The position numbers and the translations under genes were made by a program. 64,000 nt of DNA from Thiofilum sp. (lineage in GTDB: Bacteria; Pseudomonadota; Gammaproteobacteria; Thiotrichales; Thiotrichaceae): contig NZ_JADJTF010000001.1 in assembly GCF_016711335.1 (NCBI RefSeq), positions 806,001 to 870,000 of the forward strand. The letters run 5' to 3'. Positions within the stretch are counted from its first letter, which is position 1. Every line of letters begins with the position of its first letter. Shown here piece after piece: positions 7,094 to 15,467 of this stretch. The notes beneath the pieces were generated by a model that saw only the letters and a list, made by a program, of their open reading frames with translations, made no database searches and was not told the origin of the DNA.

Positions 7094-8164
7094 GTGGCTC
7101 ATTCAACACCACCTCATGACCCAATGGCAAAACCTGTTTTGGTTGGCGGTTTATTAATATTGGGCGCGGCCGTTTTTGTACTGGTAACGAATCTATTCAA
7201 TACCATAGAGAAGAACAGTACTAGGGGCTTAGATGACCCCGCCAATTTACAAAACCCATCGCTTGAACAAGATTTAAAGCGCATTGGCATGGTTAAAACG
7301 GTGGATAAATCCATTGCACCGGTTGCCCGTACCGGCGAGCAAGTCTATCAAGCACTTTGTACCAATTGCCACGCAGCAGGTACTTTAGGTGCTCCTAAGA
7401 TCGATGATAAAGCAGCTTGGGAACCACGTCTTGCCCAAGGCTTAAAAGGTTTAGTAACTTCAGCGATTAATGGTAAGAATCAAATGCCTGCTAAAGGGGG
7501 CGATCCTTCTTTAACCGAGCAAGAAATTACTGATGCTATTTTATATATGACCGGCAAAGCTGGCATTGACTTAGCTAAGGCCGATGCAGCAGCTCCGGCT
7601 GAATCAGCAGCTGCTCCAGCCGCAGCCCCTGCTGCTCAGGCTGCTACTCCTGCTCCAGCGGCAACTCAGGCTGCTGCTCCTACTCCAGCGGCAGCTCCCG
7701 CTGCTCAAGCCGCAGCTCCTGCTCCAGCAGCTCCGGCTGAACCTGCCGCTCCAGCAGCCCCTGCACCAGCGGCAGCTCCAGCAACCCCTGCACCAGCGGC
7801 GGCTCCAGCAGCCCCTGCACCAGCGGCGGCTCCAGCAGCTCCAGCACCAGCGGCAGCTCCAGCAGCGCCCGCTCCAGCCGCAGCGCCTGCACAAGCACAA
7901 CAAGCAGCGGGTGCTAGCAGCACAGTAGAAGGTGAAAAGGTTTATAAATCTTTATGCTTCTCTTGCCATGACGTAGGGGTATCGGGTTCGCCGAAACTAA
8001 CAGATAAAGCAGCGTGGGCTCCGCGTATTGCTACGGGTATGGAAACCTTATATACCAGCGCATTAAAAGGTAAAAACTTAATGCCTGCTCGCGGTGGTAA
8101 TCCTGCTTTGACCGATGCACAAATTAAAGCAGCGGTTGATTACATGGTTGTTCAAGCGAAATAA
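7094..8164 (+). CDS. Membrane-anchored di-haem cytochrome c5-type protein with Ala/Pro linker
   Basis: Two cytochrome c domains of the c5/CccA type carry haem motifs CTNCH and CFSCH. Each is followed by the family's W-x-P-R and later N-x-M-P-A-(K/R)-G-G segment containing the axial Met. One transmembrane helix near the N-terminus (VGGLLILGAAVFVLV) anchors the protein with both haems in the periplasm. Between the domains is a ~115-residue Ala/Pro linker, probably an extended tether. The GTG at 7094 is chosen because GGGAGA lies 6 bases upstream; ATG at 7049 or TTG at 7037 would add a basic leader without a ribosome site. Likely role is periplasmic electron transfer; the partner is unknown. Confidence 0.85.
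   Translation: MAHSTPPHDPMAKPVLVGGLLILGAAVFVLVTNLFNTIEKNSTRGLDDPANLQNPSLEQDLKRIGMVKTVDKSIAPVARTGEQVYQALCTNCHAAGTLGAPKIDDKAAWEPRLAQGLKGLVTSAINGKNQMPAKGGDPSLTEQEITDAILYMTGKAGIDLAKADAAAPAESAAAPAAAPAAQAATPAPAATQAAAPTPAAAPAAQAAAPAPAAPAEPAAPAAPAPAAAPATPAPAAAPAAPAPAAAPAAPAPAAAPAAPAPAAAPAQAQQAAGASSTVEGEKVYKSLCFSCHDVGVSGSPKLTDKAAWAPRIATGMETLYTSALKGKNLMPARGGNPALTDAQIKAAVDYMVVQAK
7748..7882 (+). repeat. Five tandem 27-bp units coding the Ala/Pro linker
   Basis: Units start at 7748, 7775, 7802, 7829 and 7856, each about GCTCCAGCAGCCCCTGCACC plus AGCGGCG and coding nine residues (A-P-A-A-P-A-P-A-A). Units 2-4 are nearly identical at the DNA level; the flanking Ala/Pro codons are less regular. The repeat keeps the reading frame whatever the copy number. 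Confidence 0.9.
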
Positions 8165-8182
8165 GCTAAGCCATAATTCGTG

Positions 8183-8211
8183 TGAAAGGTGTAAGTCATT
8201 TACACCTTTCA
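8183..8211. terminator. Strong hairpin between convergent cytochrome and moaA genes
   Basis: A perfect 12-bp stem TGAAAGGTGTAA (8183-8194) and TTACACCTTTCA (8200-8211) with a 5-base loop. It lies 19 bases past the cytochrome stop and 14 bases past the end of moaA. No clear T-run follows, so it may act as a bidirectional terminator or mRNA 3'-end stabiliser. Confidence 0.6.
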
Positions 8212-8224
8212 AGCACTGACTGAC

Positions 8225-9232
8225 TCACCCACCTGTCATATTCATATACCGCATCACTTGAGCCTTAGCCTGTGTCACCTCAAATTCATGACCTAGGGGT
8301 TTAAGTTGCATCGCATTTTGAATGGCTTGTAATAAAGGCTCATCGTCTAAAGGATGCGCTCGCAATACACGCCTTAAGTCGACTGAATGCTCCTGCCCCA
8401 AACACAATAATAAGCGCCCCTCTGCCGTCACTCGCACCCGATTACAGTCGCCGCAAAAATTATGGCTATGGGGTGAAATAAAACCGACGCGCCGCTCACT
8501 ACCCACCACCCCATAATATTTAGAAGGCCCCCCCGTGCGAGCCACTAGCGGTTGCAAGTCATAATGTTCACGCAAATCACGCAAAATCTCATCACTAGCA
8601 TAATAAGCCTCCGCTCGACTATGCTCGCTAATATCCCCCAAGGGCATTTCTTCAATAAAACTAATATCGATGCCTTTACTAAAAGCAAATTGGACTAGAT
8701 CTAGGACTTCATCATGATTACGGTTTTTTAAAATCACTGCATTGAGTTTAATACGCTCAAACCCTTGCTCTAGGGCAGCATCAATGCCCGCCAAGGTTTT
8801 ATTAATATCGCCCAAACGGGTTAACTGCTGAAACCGTTCTGGTTTTAAGGTATCGAGACTAATATTAAGGCGTGTTAAACCCGCTTGCTTAAGTGCTGCG
8901 GCATAGGTAACCAGTTGAGTACCATTCGTGGTCATAGTGAAATCACGCAAACCCGCTAATGTACCTAGCTCCTCACATAAATGGACAATATTACGCCGTG
9001 TTAAAGGTTCGCCCCCTGTTAAGCGAATTTTACTCACACCCAATTGCACAAATGCCCTTCCTACCCGTGCCATCTCCTCTAGGGTCAATAATTGGCTACG
9101 CGGCACAAAGGTCATATCCTCGCTCATGCAATACACACAGCGCAGATCACAGCGATCCGTTACCGATAAACGTACATAATTAATACGCCGCCCAAAGCGG
9201 TCAATTAAAGCAGGCTGCGTGGGATGAGTCAT
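8225..9232 (-). CDS. moaA: GTP 3',8-cyclase MoaA (molybdenum cofactor biosynthesis)
   Basis: A radical-SAM enzyme catalysing the first step of molybdopterin synthesis, GTP to 3',8-cyclo-7,8-dihydro-GTP. The N-terminal cluster motif is C28-DLR-C32-VY-C35. The second, GTP-binding cluster is in the C-terminal part (NFCGDCNRVR, then LLLCLG). The protein ends in Met-Thr-Gly-Gly, matching the conserved C-terminal Gly-Gly needed for activity. The ATG at 9232 (335 residues) gives the family's usual start; a GTG 27 bases earlier has no ribosome site. No other moa gene is nearby. All catalytic cysteines are present. Confidence 0.95.
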   Translation of the reverse strand: MTHPTQPALIDRFGRRINYVRLSVTDRCDLRCVYCMSEDMTFVPRSQLLTLEEMARVGRAFVQLGVSKIRLTGGEPLTRRNIVHLCEELGTLAGLRDFTMTTNGTQLVTYAAALKQAGLTRLNISLDTLKPERFQQLTRLGDINKTLAGIDAALEQGFERIKLNAVILKNRNHDEVLDLVQFAFSKGIDISFIEEMPLGDISEHSRAEAYYASDEILRDLREHYDLQPLVARTGGPSKYYGVVGSERRVGFISPHSHNFCGDCNRVRVTAEGRLLLCLGQEHSVDLRRVLRAHPLDDEPLLQAIQNAMQLKPLGHEFEVTQAKAQVMRYMNMTGG

Positions 9233-9304
9233 AAACGTTACACTCCAACTAAGGCTCACTCAGGTATAACAGTATTTGCTAATCCTCGCAAACTCCCATC
9301 AGGA

Positions 9305-10342
9305 TTAAACGTGAACCGCTGAGCTAAAACGCCCTAATTGTTCTAGTAAGACCGTAGCATAAGCCCCAGCGGGTAAGGTGAAGTTTAATTGCAAGGTTTG
9401 TTGATCTAATAAGGCATACTCGAGATTTTTAACCATCACACGTAAGGCACGCCTATCGTGTTTTAAGCGTTGTTTATTTAAGCCTGCACAAAACTCTGGG
9501 AAGCCATCAGCTTGTTGTAATTCCAATGCACGCATTAGGCTTTGTGTAGGTAACTCACCCTCACCCCATAATGCGCCTGAAGGATGAATATCACCCTGCT
9601 CTAAACGCTGGATTAAACTCTCTGAACCATCATCCACAAACCACGAATGACTATCCTCTAAGACCAATACATCCCCTGCTAAACGCGTATACCAATTATT
9701 CTGCTGAATACGTGCTTGCAAAATATGATTAAAAATCCATGAGCGGGCAGCGGAAATATATAGCCCCATTTGGTGTTTTTGTTTAGGGCGAAACTCACCT
9801 TTAAACCAAGCCAATGCTTTGGTTAAATTATTACGTTCATTACCAAAACGCTGCTCACCGAAATAATTAGGGATACCTTGAATTTTAATTTTTTCAATAA
9901 TAGGCTTAATTTGCTCTAAATCACCTGCAACATTACGCAAAACCAACTCAAAATGATTAGCCGTTAATGCTCCAGTGCGCAGTTTTTTATCGTGACGCTG
10001 AGTTTGTAAAATTTCAATTTCGGCTGGCAAAGCACTAAAATCAGGATCAGGCTTTCCGGCTAATTGTAAACTAAACCATTGTGTGGTTACGGCATGGCGA
10101 TCTTTTAAACCTGCATAACCAACCTCTAGCTCTTTTATTCCTGCACAACGCGCTAATTGTCCCGCGACCCAATCGGTATTAGAGCCTGTTTTACGCACTT
10201 GCAGCCATAAATGCTCGCCCTGCCCTGAAAGCTCAATATCCATTTGCTCATTAACTTTAAAGTCGCTGTGCTGAACACGAAATTGCCCCGTTAATGGAGC
10301 GGCATAGGCAGGTATAAACTCAGTAGTAAATAGTGGATTCAA
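9305..10342 (-). CDS. truD: tRNA pseudouridine(13) synthase TruD
   Basis: 345 residues, normal for TruD, which isomerises U13 of tRNA-Glu. The catalytic motif GYAGLKDRHAVT is present with the nucleophile at Asp81. Conserved blocks NYFGEQRFG and the GALWGEGE segment of the insertion domain follow. It lies between moaA and the prenyltransferase on the same strand, 27 bases downstream of the latter, so those two are probably co-transcribed. The start ATG gives a full-length N-terminus. Confidence 0.95.
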   Translation of the reverse strand: MNPLFTTEFIPAYAAPLTGQFRVQHSDFKVNEQMDIELSGQGEHLWLQVRKTGSNTDWVAGQLARCAGIKELEVGYAGLKDRHAVTTQWFSLQLAGKPDPDFSALPAEIEILQTQRHDKKLRTGALTANHFELVLRNVAGDLEQIKPIIEKIKIQGIPNYFGEQRFGNERNNLTKALAWFKGEFRPKQKHQMGLYISAARSWIFNHILQARIQQNNWYTRLAGDVLVLEDSHSWFVDDGSESLIQRLEQGDIHPSGALWGEGELPTQSLMRALELQQADGFPEFCAGLNKQRLKHDRRALRVMVKNLEYALLDQQTLQLNFTLPAGAYATVLLEQLGRFSSAVHV

Positions 10343-10369
10343 GGTGCGTACTCAGTTGAATAAGAATAG

Positions 10370-11311
10370 TTAATTTAAAGCTAGTATTAAAGTCAGTAGT
10401 AAACCATGCAACACCATACTGCCAATAGTTAACTTAATCGCTAAAGCTAAGTGTTGCGGAGTTTTAGCATAATGCTTTAAATCGCTATAGGCTTTAACAC
10501 TCATCATTAAAGGTAGTAGTAGGATGAATGCTAAAGGAGGTAATAAATCAAACAATATATTGAGCACGGTACTCAAGGCAGCGATTAATACTAAAGCCCC
10601 ATATAAATAAGGCGCACTATCTAAACCTAAGCGAATCACCCAATGATGCTTTCCTACCTGTTTATCAGCCGCATAATCAGGAAACTGATTAATAATAAGA
10701 ATATTAGCCACCAATACTGCCAACCCTAAGCTAATCAGTACAGGGTAAGCACTTAAATAGCCAGTCTGTACATACCAAGCACCTAATGGAATAAGCACTC
10801 CAAAACCTAGTGCAATGGCTAATTCGCCCCACCCCCGACTATTGAGTCGCAACGGAGGAGCGGAATAACCCCAACCTAAAACCAAACCTAGCCCCCCAAT
10901 GCCGATTAAAGCGCCGCCACTCAGCAGAGTGAGTACCAAACCCAAAATCAGCGCTGTGCCTAATAAACCGATACCAAACCATAGGGTTTGCTTAGCCGTG
11001 AGCACCTCATTTTGAATAAAGCGACTTCCACCAGTGAAGGGAAAAACCCGCTGCGTATTCAGGCGATCTGTGCCATTGAGTTCATCGTAGTAATCATTGA
11101 GCACATTCACGCCCGCATGCACCAAGCCAATAGCGACTAGACTCAGGAGTAACTTAAGCATATCTACCGCACCCGTGAGGTGATACACGGCTGCAACTCC
11201 GACCAAGACCGGTACTAAACTAGCGGCCAAAAAGCCCGGACGAGTAGCGAGCCACAAACAAAGCCAACGTGATTGTAATAATGCTCGATTAGGTTCTTGT
11301 GGTTGCGCCAT
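10370..11311 (-). CDS. UbiA-family prenyltransferase, MenA-like
   Basis: 313 residues with about 8 transmembrane helices. The first Asp-rich motif is NDYYDELNGTD (residues ~72-82) and the second is NQFPDYAADKQVGK. These are the Mg-diphosphate motifs of the UbiA superfamily. The N-D-Y-Y-D-x-x-x-G-x-D form is closest to MenA, the 1,4-dihydroxy-2-naphthoate prenyltransferase, but other men genes are not in view and the aromatic acceptor cannot be read from sequence. It lies upstream of truD. MenA or another quinone or lipid prenyltransferase are both possible. Confidence 0.75.
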   Translation of the reverse strand: MAQPQEPNRALLQSRWLCLWLATRPGFLAASLVPVLVGVAAVYHLTGAVDMLKLLLSLVAIGLVHAGVNVLNDYYDELNGTDRLNTQRVFPFTGGSRFIQNEVLTAKQTLWFGIGLLGTALILGLVLTLLSGGALIGIGGLGLVLGWGYSAPPLRLNSRGWGELAIALGFGVLIPLGAWYVQTGYLSAYPVLISLGLAVLVANILIINQFPDYAADKQVGKHHWVIRLGLDSAPYLYGALVLIAALSTVLNILFDLLPPLAFILLLPLMMSVKAYSDLKHYAKTPQHLALAIKLTIGSMVLHGLLLTLILALN

Positions 11312-11588
11312 AGTGTTATTAGTTACTGATTAGGAGTCACGCCTGATTATAAGGCTTATCGAACGAGTGAACAGGATTTTCCGCTGGTGTTGAGACTTCA
11401 AAAGTCAAAACCAAACCCATTCAGACTGTACTGCACCCTGTTAACTTAAAGAAAAAAGCAGATCACCGCTCATAAGTTGTCGAAATATCAATAGCACTAG
11501 CAAGCCTATCTCTATAAGCTAATTGCATTGCAGTGCCAGTGTGCTTATAAAGAATCAAACTACCCATAAATTAACTAGGAGGATTACG

Positions 11589-11993
11589 ATGCCAGAATTA
11601 TTTTCTGCTGATTGGATGAATGAGCTAAAAGATCAATGGAATAATGCCCCCGATGTGAAAGACGCTTTAGCTGAAATTGGTTTTAACTCCCTGATCGGTT
11701 GCGGTTTTAAGGATGAAGCTAAGCCACGCGGTGTATTTGTCGTAGAAAATGGTGTCTGTGTGCGTGCAGGGGATTATAACGACGAGACTCTAGACTGGGA
11801 TATGCGTGCTAATCGTAAAGATTGGATGAAATGGGTTGAAAATGGCATTGGTATGGCAGGCTTAGGCATGGCTTATACCACCGGTAAATTAAAATTCGTC
11901 ACGGGCGATTACGGCGCTATGCTGAAAAACCCTAAAATGGCAGGCCCTTTCATTAAGTCATTTGGCTTAATGAGCAAAATCGATACTCAATAA
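11589..11993 (+). CDS. SCP-2 sterol-transfer-like protein
   Basis: A small soluble protein of 134 residues with the layout of an SCP2-like lipid-binding domain. It begins MPELFSADWMNELKDQWNNA and ends with the block TGKLKFVTGDYGAMLKNPKM, which resembles the family's G-K-L-K-x-x-G-(D/N)-x-x-x-x-x-x-x-P segment. An ideal ribosome site AGGAGG lies 6 bases before the ATG; an in-frame ATG 66 bases upstream has none. The family binds fatty acyl chains or sterols; the ligand here is unknown. A strong terminator follows, so it is probably a single-gene, well-translated unit. Family assignment is from sequence pattern only. Confidence 0.65.
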   Translation: MPELFSADWMNELKDQWNNAPDVKDALAEIGFNSLIGCGFKDEAKPRGVFVVENGVCVRAGDYNDETLDWDMRANRKDWMKWVENGIGMAGLGMAYTTGKLKFVTGDYGAMLKNPKMAGPFIKSFGLMSKIDTQ

Positions 11994-12018
11994 CAGTTGA
12001 GTTGAACTAAGCTTAATA

Positions 12019-12056
12019 AAACCCGCTCTCCAGCCTTGGATTGAGCGGGTTTTTCG
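12019..12056 (+). terminator. Rho-independent terminator after the SCP-2-like gene
   Basis: Stem AAACCCGCTC (12019-12028) pairs with GAGCGGGTTT (12043-12052), with a 14-base loop and a T-rich tail TTTTTCGTTTT. It sits 26 bases after the stop codon. Confidence 0.9.
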
Positions 12057-12058
12057 TT

Positions 12059-12724
12059 TTAGTGGGGGCGCTTAGTAGAGGGAGTACTGTCTAGCAAATC
12101 AGCCAGAGGGGTTGGCTCATCTAAACTAGGTTGATTAATAGGTTTAGTAGTCACTATATCATCATTTGCCGCCAGTAAAGGGGTGTCCAGCGAGCTATTA
12201 ATCAAAGTCGGGCTGACTGGAGTCGCCGGATTGGTGTGTGACGAGGCATTGGGAGTATCTATAAGCGGAGCCGTAATTATCGGAGGGTTCGGCTGATGGA
12301 CTTTCAAGTCAGCCCCTTCTTTAGCGGGTGCTTCGGTATCCGAGCCAAAAATAATCCCGATACACATAATAATTAAACTGCCATACCACAGCCAAAAGCC
12401 TAGTCCTTGTCCAATAATATTAATATTCTCATCCTTGCCCGGCATGACCATAAACCAAAACGATTGGGTAGCAATCAGCACGGCTGCCGCTGCCACTAGA
12501 GTGGCACGAATGGGGTATTTATACATCCATAGCACAGCAAGGAAGATGAGTAGATTAGCAAACCAGCCAAACTGAAAGGTAATAATACCCAGCCAACCAG
12601 ATATAAGTACCCAGTAGCCCATGAGAGCATTGGTATCAGTATAAAAAGCGGGAAACCAGAGGGAGCTGACCCAGCACAAACCGCCTAAAAAAAGGATTAT
12701 TGCAGACAAAGGGTTATCATCCAT
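12059..12724 (-). CDS. Membrane protein with four to five helices, unknown function
   Basis: About 221 residues, not recognised. The first ~130 residues contain four or five hydrophobic helices (IILFLGGLCWVSSLWF, YWVLISGWLGIITFQF, LLIFLAVLWMY, AAAVLIATQSFWFMVM, GFWLWYGSLIIMCIGIIFG). The C-terminal ~90 residues are a Pro/Thr/Asn-rich, probably disordered, cytoplasmic or periplasmic tail. The ATG at 12724 is preferred over a TTG 9 bases upstream. It is divergent from the type II secretion genes and convergent with the SCP-2-like gene, ending just past that gene's terminator. No functional link can be shown. Confidence 0.6.
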   Translation of the reverse strand: MDDNPLSAIILFLGGLCWVSSLWFPAFYTDTNALMGYWVLISGWLGIITFQFGWFANLLIFLAVLWMYKYPIRATLVAAAAVLIATQSFWFMVMPGKDENINIIGQGLGFWLWYGSLIIMCIGIIFGSDTEAPAKEGADLKVHQPNPPIITAPLIDTPNASSHTNPATPVSPTLINSSLDTPLLAANDDIVTTKPINQPSLDEPTPLADLLDSTPSTKRPH

Positions 12725-12941
12725 TAAAGTCAATCACAGTGCCTAAAGCTTTCACAGCATTGGGGCGAATGCTGGTGACTACATCATAGTCTAAGTTTGA
12801 CATTCACTCTCGACTAAAGGAAGTGAATTTATTAATGAGCTGATAATTGCGCTTGATCTTCCCTTCATCGTATATGGGTCGACATTCGTCGGCTAATTCG
12901 CTACGATAAGTCTATTCATAAGCTGTATAAATAATAATAAT

Positions 12942-13985
12942 ATGATGCTAACCAGCAACCTTAAACATGTTATGCAGTGGTGGGGTAGCGGGCTGTTGAA
13001 AGGTTTGCCTTCTTCACTACGGCGTTTAGTGCGCAGTGAGCGTCCTAGAGTGGTACTACAACTGCATCAGCAAGCGCTTGAGGCGTTTTGGAAGCCTGAT
13101 CAAAAGTTGATTCCTCTAGGTACGTACTCACTTAATGCCCCTATTGATCTGTTTAGTAAGCCGCCGAAAATCATCAAAGGTAAAAAGTATTTGATTGAGG
13201 TACAACTGCCGACTAAGCAGGGTTTATTACTAGAGCAACGCTTTCCTGAGGCGATTCAAGAAAATTTGCGCCAAGTGATTGGGTATCAATTAGATCGTCT
13301 GAGTCCCTTTTCACCTGAACGCGCCTACTATTCGGCCGAGCCATTAACACATGATCGCAAAACTAAAGAGATTAATGTCAATGTGCAGGTAATCCCTAAG
13401 CACAGTGCTGACCGCATCATCCAGCAATTAAAAGAGCTGGGTATTCCAGAAGTCCATCTACTGTCTGTCACAGGCAGCGCCTCGGCTGCTCCGGTAGGTC
13501 AGATGAGTGCTACCGATTTAAATCAAGGCTGGTCTTGGGTTCCCTTAGGTTTTATGGTAACCGCCTTAGTGCTCTCGCTAGCAGCACCTATCGCCTATCA
13601 ATATCGCCGCGTGGAGCAGATCGAGACTGCTTTAGCGCAAGTGCGTCAACATTCGGCTGAGCAATTACAAGTACGTGAACAACTCAATGCAGCACAAGAG
13701 GCGATGAGTTTTTTAACGGAGCGCCGTCGCACCTCCCCCGTGGCTCTGGATGTAGCAGAGCATTTATCACAATTGCTACCTAACCATACTTGGTTAGAAC
13801 GCTTAACCCTAGAAGGAAATGCGTTATCGATTAAAGGCGAGTCTTCAGCCGCTTTAGATCTAATTGATCTCTTGGAAGGCTCACCTATGTTGTCGCAAGT
13901 GAAATTCAAAGCACCAGTGACCCGTAGCAAAGATAGCAATAATGATAAGTTCCAAATTCAAGCCCAAGTGGAGGTGAAGTCATGA
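12942..13985 (+). CDS. gspL: Type II secretion inner-membrane protein GspL, PilN-like form
   Basis: 347 residues. The N-terminal cytoplasmic part is actin-like (residues ~35-185). A single transmembrane helix is at about 196-213 (WVPLGFMVTALVLSLAAPIAY). A coiled coil and a PilN-type ferredoxin-like domain follow to the end (LLPNHTWLERLTLEGNALSIKG). GspL links the secretion ATPase to the inner-membrane platform. The PilN-like C-terminus is the form found in Xps-type systems. The stop overlaps the gspM start by 4 bases. An AT-rich upstream region has TATAAA about 16 bases before the ATG but no clear ribosome site. Confidence 0.8.
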   Translation: MMLTSNLKHVMQWWGSGLLKGLPSSLRRLVRSERPRVVLQLHQQALEAFWKPDQKLIPLGTYSLNAPIDLFSKPPKIIKGKKYLIEVQLPTKQGLLLEQRFPEAIQENLRQVIGYQLDRLSPFSPERAYYSAEPLTHDRKTKEINVNVQVIPKHSADRIIQQLKELGIPEVHLLSVTGSASAAPVGQMSATDLNQGWSWVPLGFMVTALVLSLAAPIAYQYRRVEQIETALAQVRQHSAEQLQVREQLNAAQEAMSFLTERRRTSPVALDVAEHLSQLLPNHTWLERLTLEGNALSIKGESSAALDLIDLLEGSPMLSQVKFKAPVTRSKDSNNDKFQIQAQVEVKS

Positions 13986-14578
13986 GTGATGTCCTGAATA
14001 AACACCAAAGCTTATTAGCTTGGGGCTTATTGATTACCTTGGTTTTGTGCCTATTAATGTTTGGGGTCTTACCGGCTTGGAGCTACTCCAACCAATTGAG
14101 TGAGCGGATTGAAACGGGCTATCAGCAATTAGCCAAAATGCGCCAGATTGCTAATACGACTCCAGAGTTTATGGCGGAATATGAGCGAGTTAAAAGCCAA
14201 GGCTTAGATAAGCTGTTTTATCCAGAAGGTATGACGGCGGCACAAGTAGCTAAAGAGCTACAACAACAAGTAAGTGGCGTCATTATGCGTGGTAATGGGC
14301 GTATTCTCAGCTCCGAAGTCGTTGAGGATAATAAACCCGAAGAATCCACCAGCGGCTATCAACAGGTTACAGTGCGAGCGGTATTTCAAGGCTCTATGCC
14401 CTTAGTGCGCCAAGTGTTGCATCAAGCGTATCAAGCTCGCCCTCTCATTTTTGTCGATGGATTAGAGCTTTATCCTTTAGATAAAAGTGCTGAAGGAAGC
14501 CAAACCCAAGAGGCAAAAGCAGAGGTATTAATTACTACCTATTGGCGTGGAGGGGCGGTGAATGAAAAAGTGGATTAG
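13982..14578 (+). CDS. gspM: Type II secretion protein GspM
   Basis: 198 residues with one N-terminal transmembrane helix (~12-30), then a coiled coil (LSERIETGYQQLAKMRQIANT) and a periplasmic ferredoxin-like domain. GspM partners GspL in the inner-membrane assembly platform. ATGA overlap with gspL and a 17-base overlap with the next gene show tight co-translation. Sequence similarity in this family is always low; position between gspL and the GspC/N-like gene and the bitopic layout are the main evidence. Confidence 0.75.
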   Translation: MSDVLNKHQSLLAWGLLITLVLCLLMFGVLPAWSYSNQLSERIETGYQQLAKMRQIANTTPEFMAEYERVKSQGLDKLFYPEGMTAAQVAKELQQQVSGVIMRGNGRILSSEVVEDNKPEESTSGYQQVTVRAVFQGSMPLVRQVLHQAYQARPLIFVDGLELYPLDKSAEGSQTQEAKAEVLITTYWRGGAVNEKVD

Positions 14579-15386
14579 TCCTCCCATTCAATGGCTTTTT
14601 TGGCTAAGTGGTGTGGGCGCTATAAGCCTAGCTACTTGGAATCTTTATACCTTATGGACTATGACGGAGGAGAGTCATGCTAAGCAGGCGGTTAATGTGA
14701 CCCTGCCCGACTTAAGTTTATTGAATGCGCCGGGGGTTGCTACCTATCAAGCGTTTATTAATAGGCCCTTGTTGTGGTCAAGTCGTCAAGTACCTGCACC
14801 ACCCGTAGTAGCCTCTGCCCCTAGTGCACCTATTGAAATACCCGTGGATAAAACCTTACCGGATGGGCGTCTGGTAGGGGTGATTGATTTGGGTAAGAAA
14901 TCTTACGGGATTATGCGCACCAGCACAGCCGAAAATCATTATTTGCATGTAGGGGATAAATGGGGTAGCTGGGTAGTCGAGAAGGTCAGAAAAGATAAAC
15001 TAACCTTAAAACTGGGTGAGGAAAAGCAGGATTTACTCCTGATTGCCGATTTTAATGCCCCCAAGGAAAATCCGGCGATGTTAGCTAAAAAAGCACAAGA
15101 TCAACAACAACAAGCCCAAGCCGAAACCCTAGCTCGCCTAAAAGCCTTACAAGCAGCAGCGGCACAAAATCTCTTATCCAGCACCCTAGAGCCTAAAGCG
15201 GGTATGCCGAATGAGGCTTTCCCACCAACGGTAGAGCAAGCACCACCCATTTTATCGGTCAAAGATGCCTTAGAAGCACGTAAGCGTTTAATGGAATCAC
15301 GTTGGGGTAGTACGGATAGCGGTAACAAAGCCGCCAACCAACCACGCAGTGCTCTACCTAATCCAACAAATAATAGGCTCAATTAA
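14562..15386 (+). CDS. Type II secretion GspC/XpsN-like inner-membrane protein
   Basis: 274 residues. One transmembrane helix (~8-29) is followed by a Pro-rich link and a compact beta domain at ~100-165 (LPDGRLVGVIDLGKKSYGIM, HYLHVGDKWGSWVVEKV). This looks like the homology region of GspC that contacts the N0 domain of the secretin. A Gln/Ala-rich coiled segment and a low-complexity tail replace the PDZ domain of classical GspC, as in XpsN. The start overlaps gspM, with GGAGGGG upstream. Function: couples the inner platform to the GspD channel. It is followed by gspD 81 bases downstream. Confidence 0.75.
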   Translation: MKKWISPPIQWLFWLSGVGAISLATWNLYTLWTMTEESHAKQAVNVTLPDLSLLNAPGVATYQAFINRPLLWSSRQVPAPPVVASAPSAPIEIPVDKTLPDGRLVGVIDLGKKSYGIMRTSTAENHYLHVGDKWGSWVVEKVRKDKLTLKLGEEKQDLLLIADFNAPKENPAMLAKKAQDQQQQAQAETLARLKALQAAAAQNLLSSTLEPKAGMPNEAFPPTVEQAPPILSVKDALEARKRLMESRWGSTDSGNKAANQPRSALPNPTNNRLN

Positions 15387-15467
15387 GCTAGGGTAAGTGC
15401 AAAAACTGCTTTAATAAGAATAAAACCATTTATCTATAAGAATAATAAAAATAATGGGGTTAGCTTT

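Noticed and set aside
7748..7882. CRISPR-like array
   Set aside because: The 27-bp units are directly adjacent without spacers and are codons of one protein.
7584..7928. Open frames on both strands within the Ala/Pro linker
   Set aside because: They are by-products of the GC-rich 27-bp repeat: Gln/Leu, Cys/Trp/Arg or Gly/Ala stretches with no start signals.
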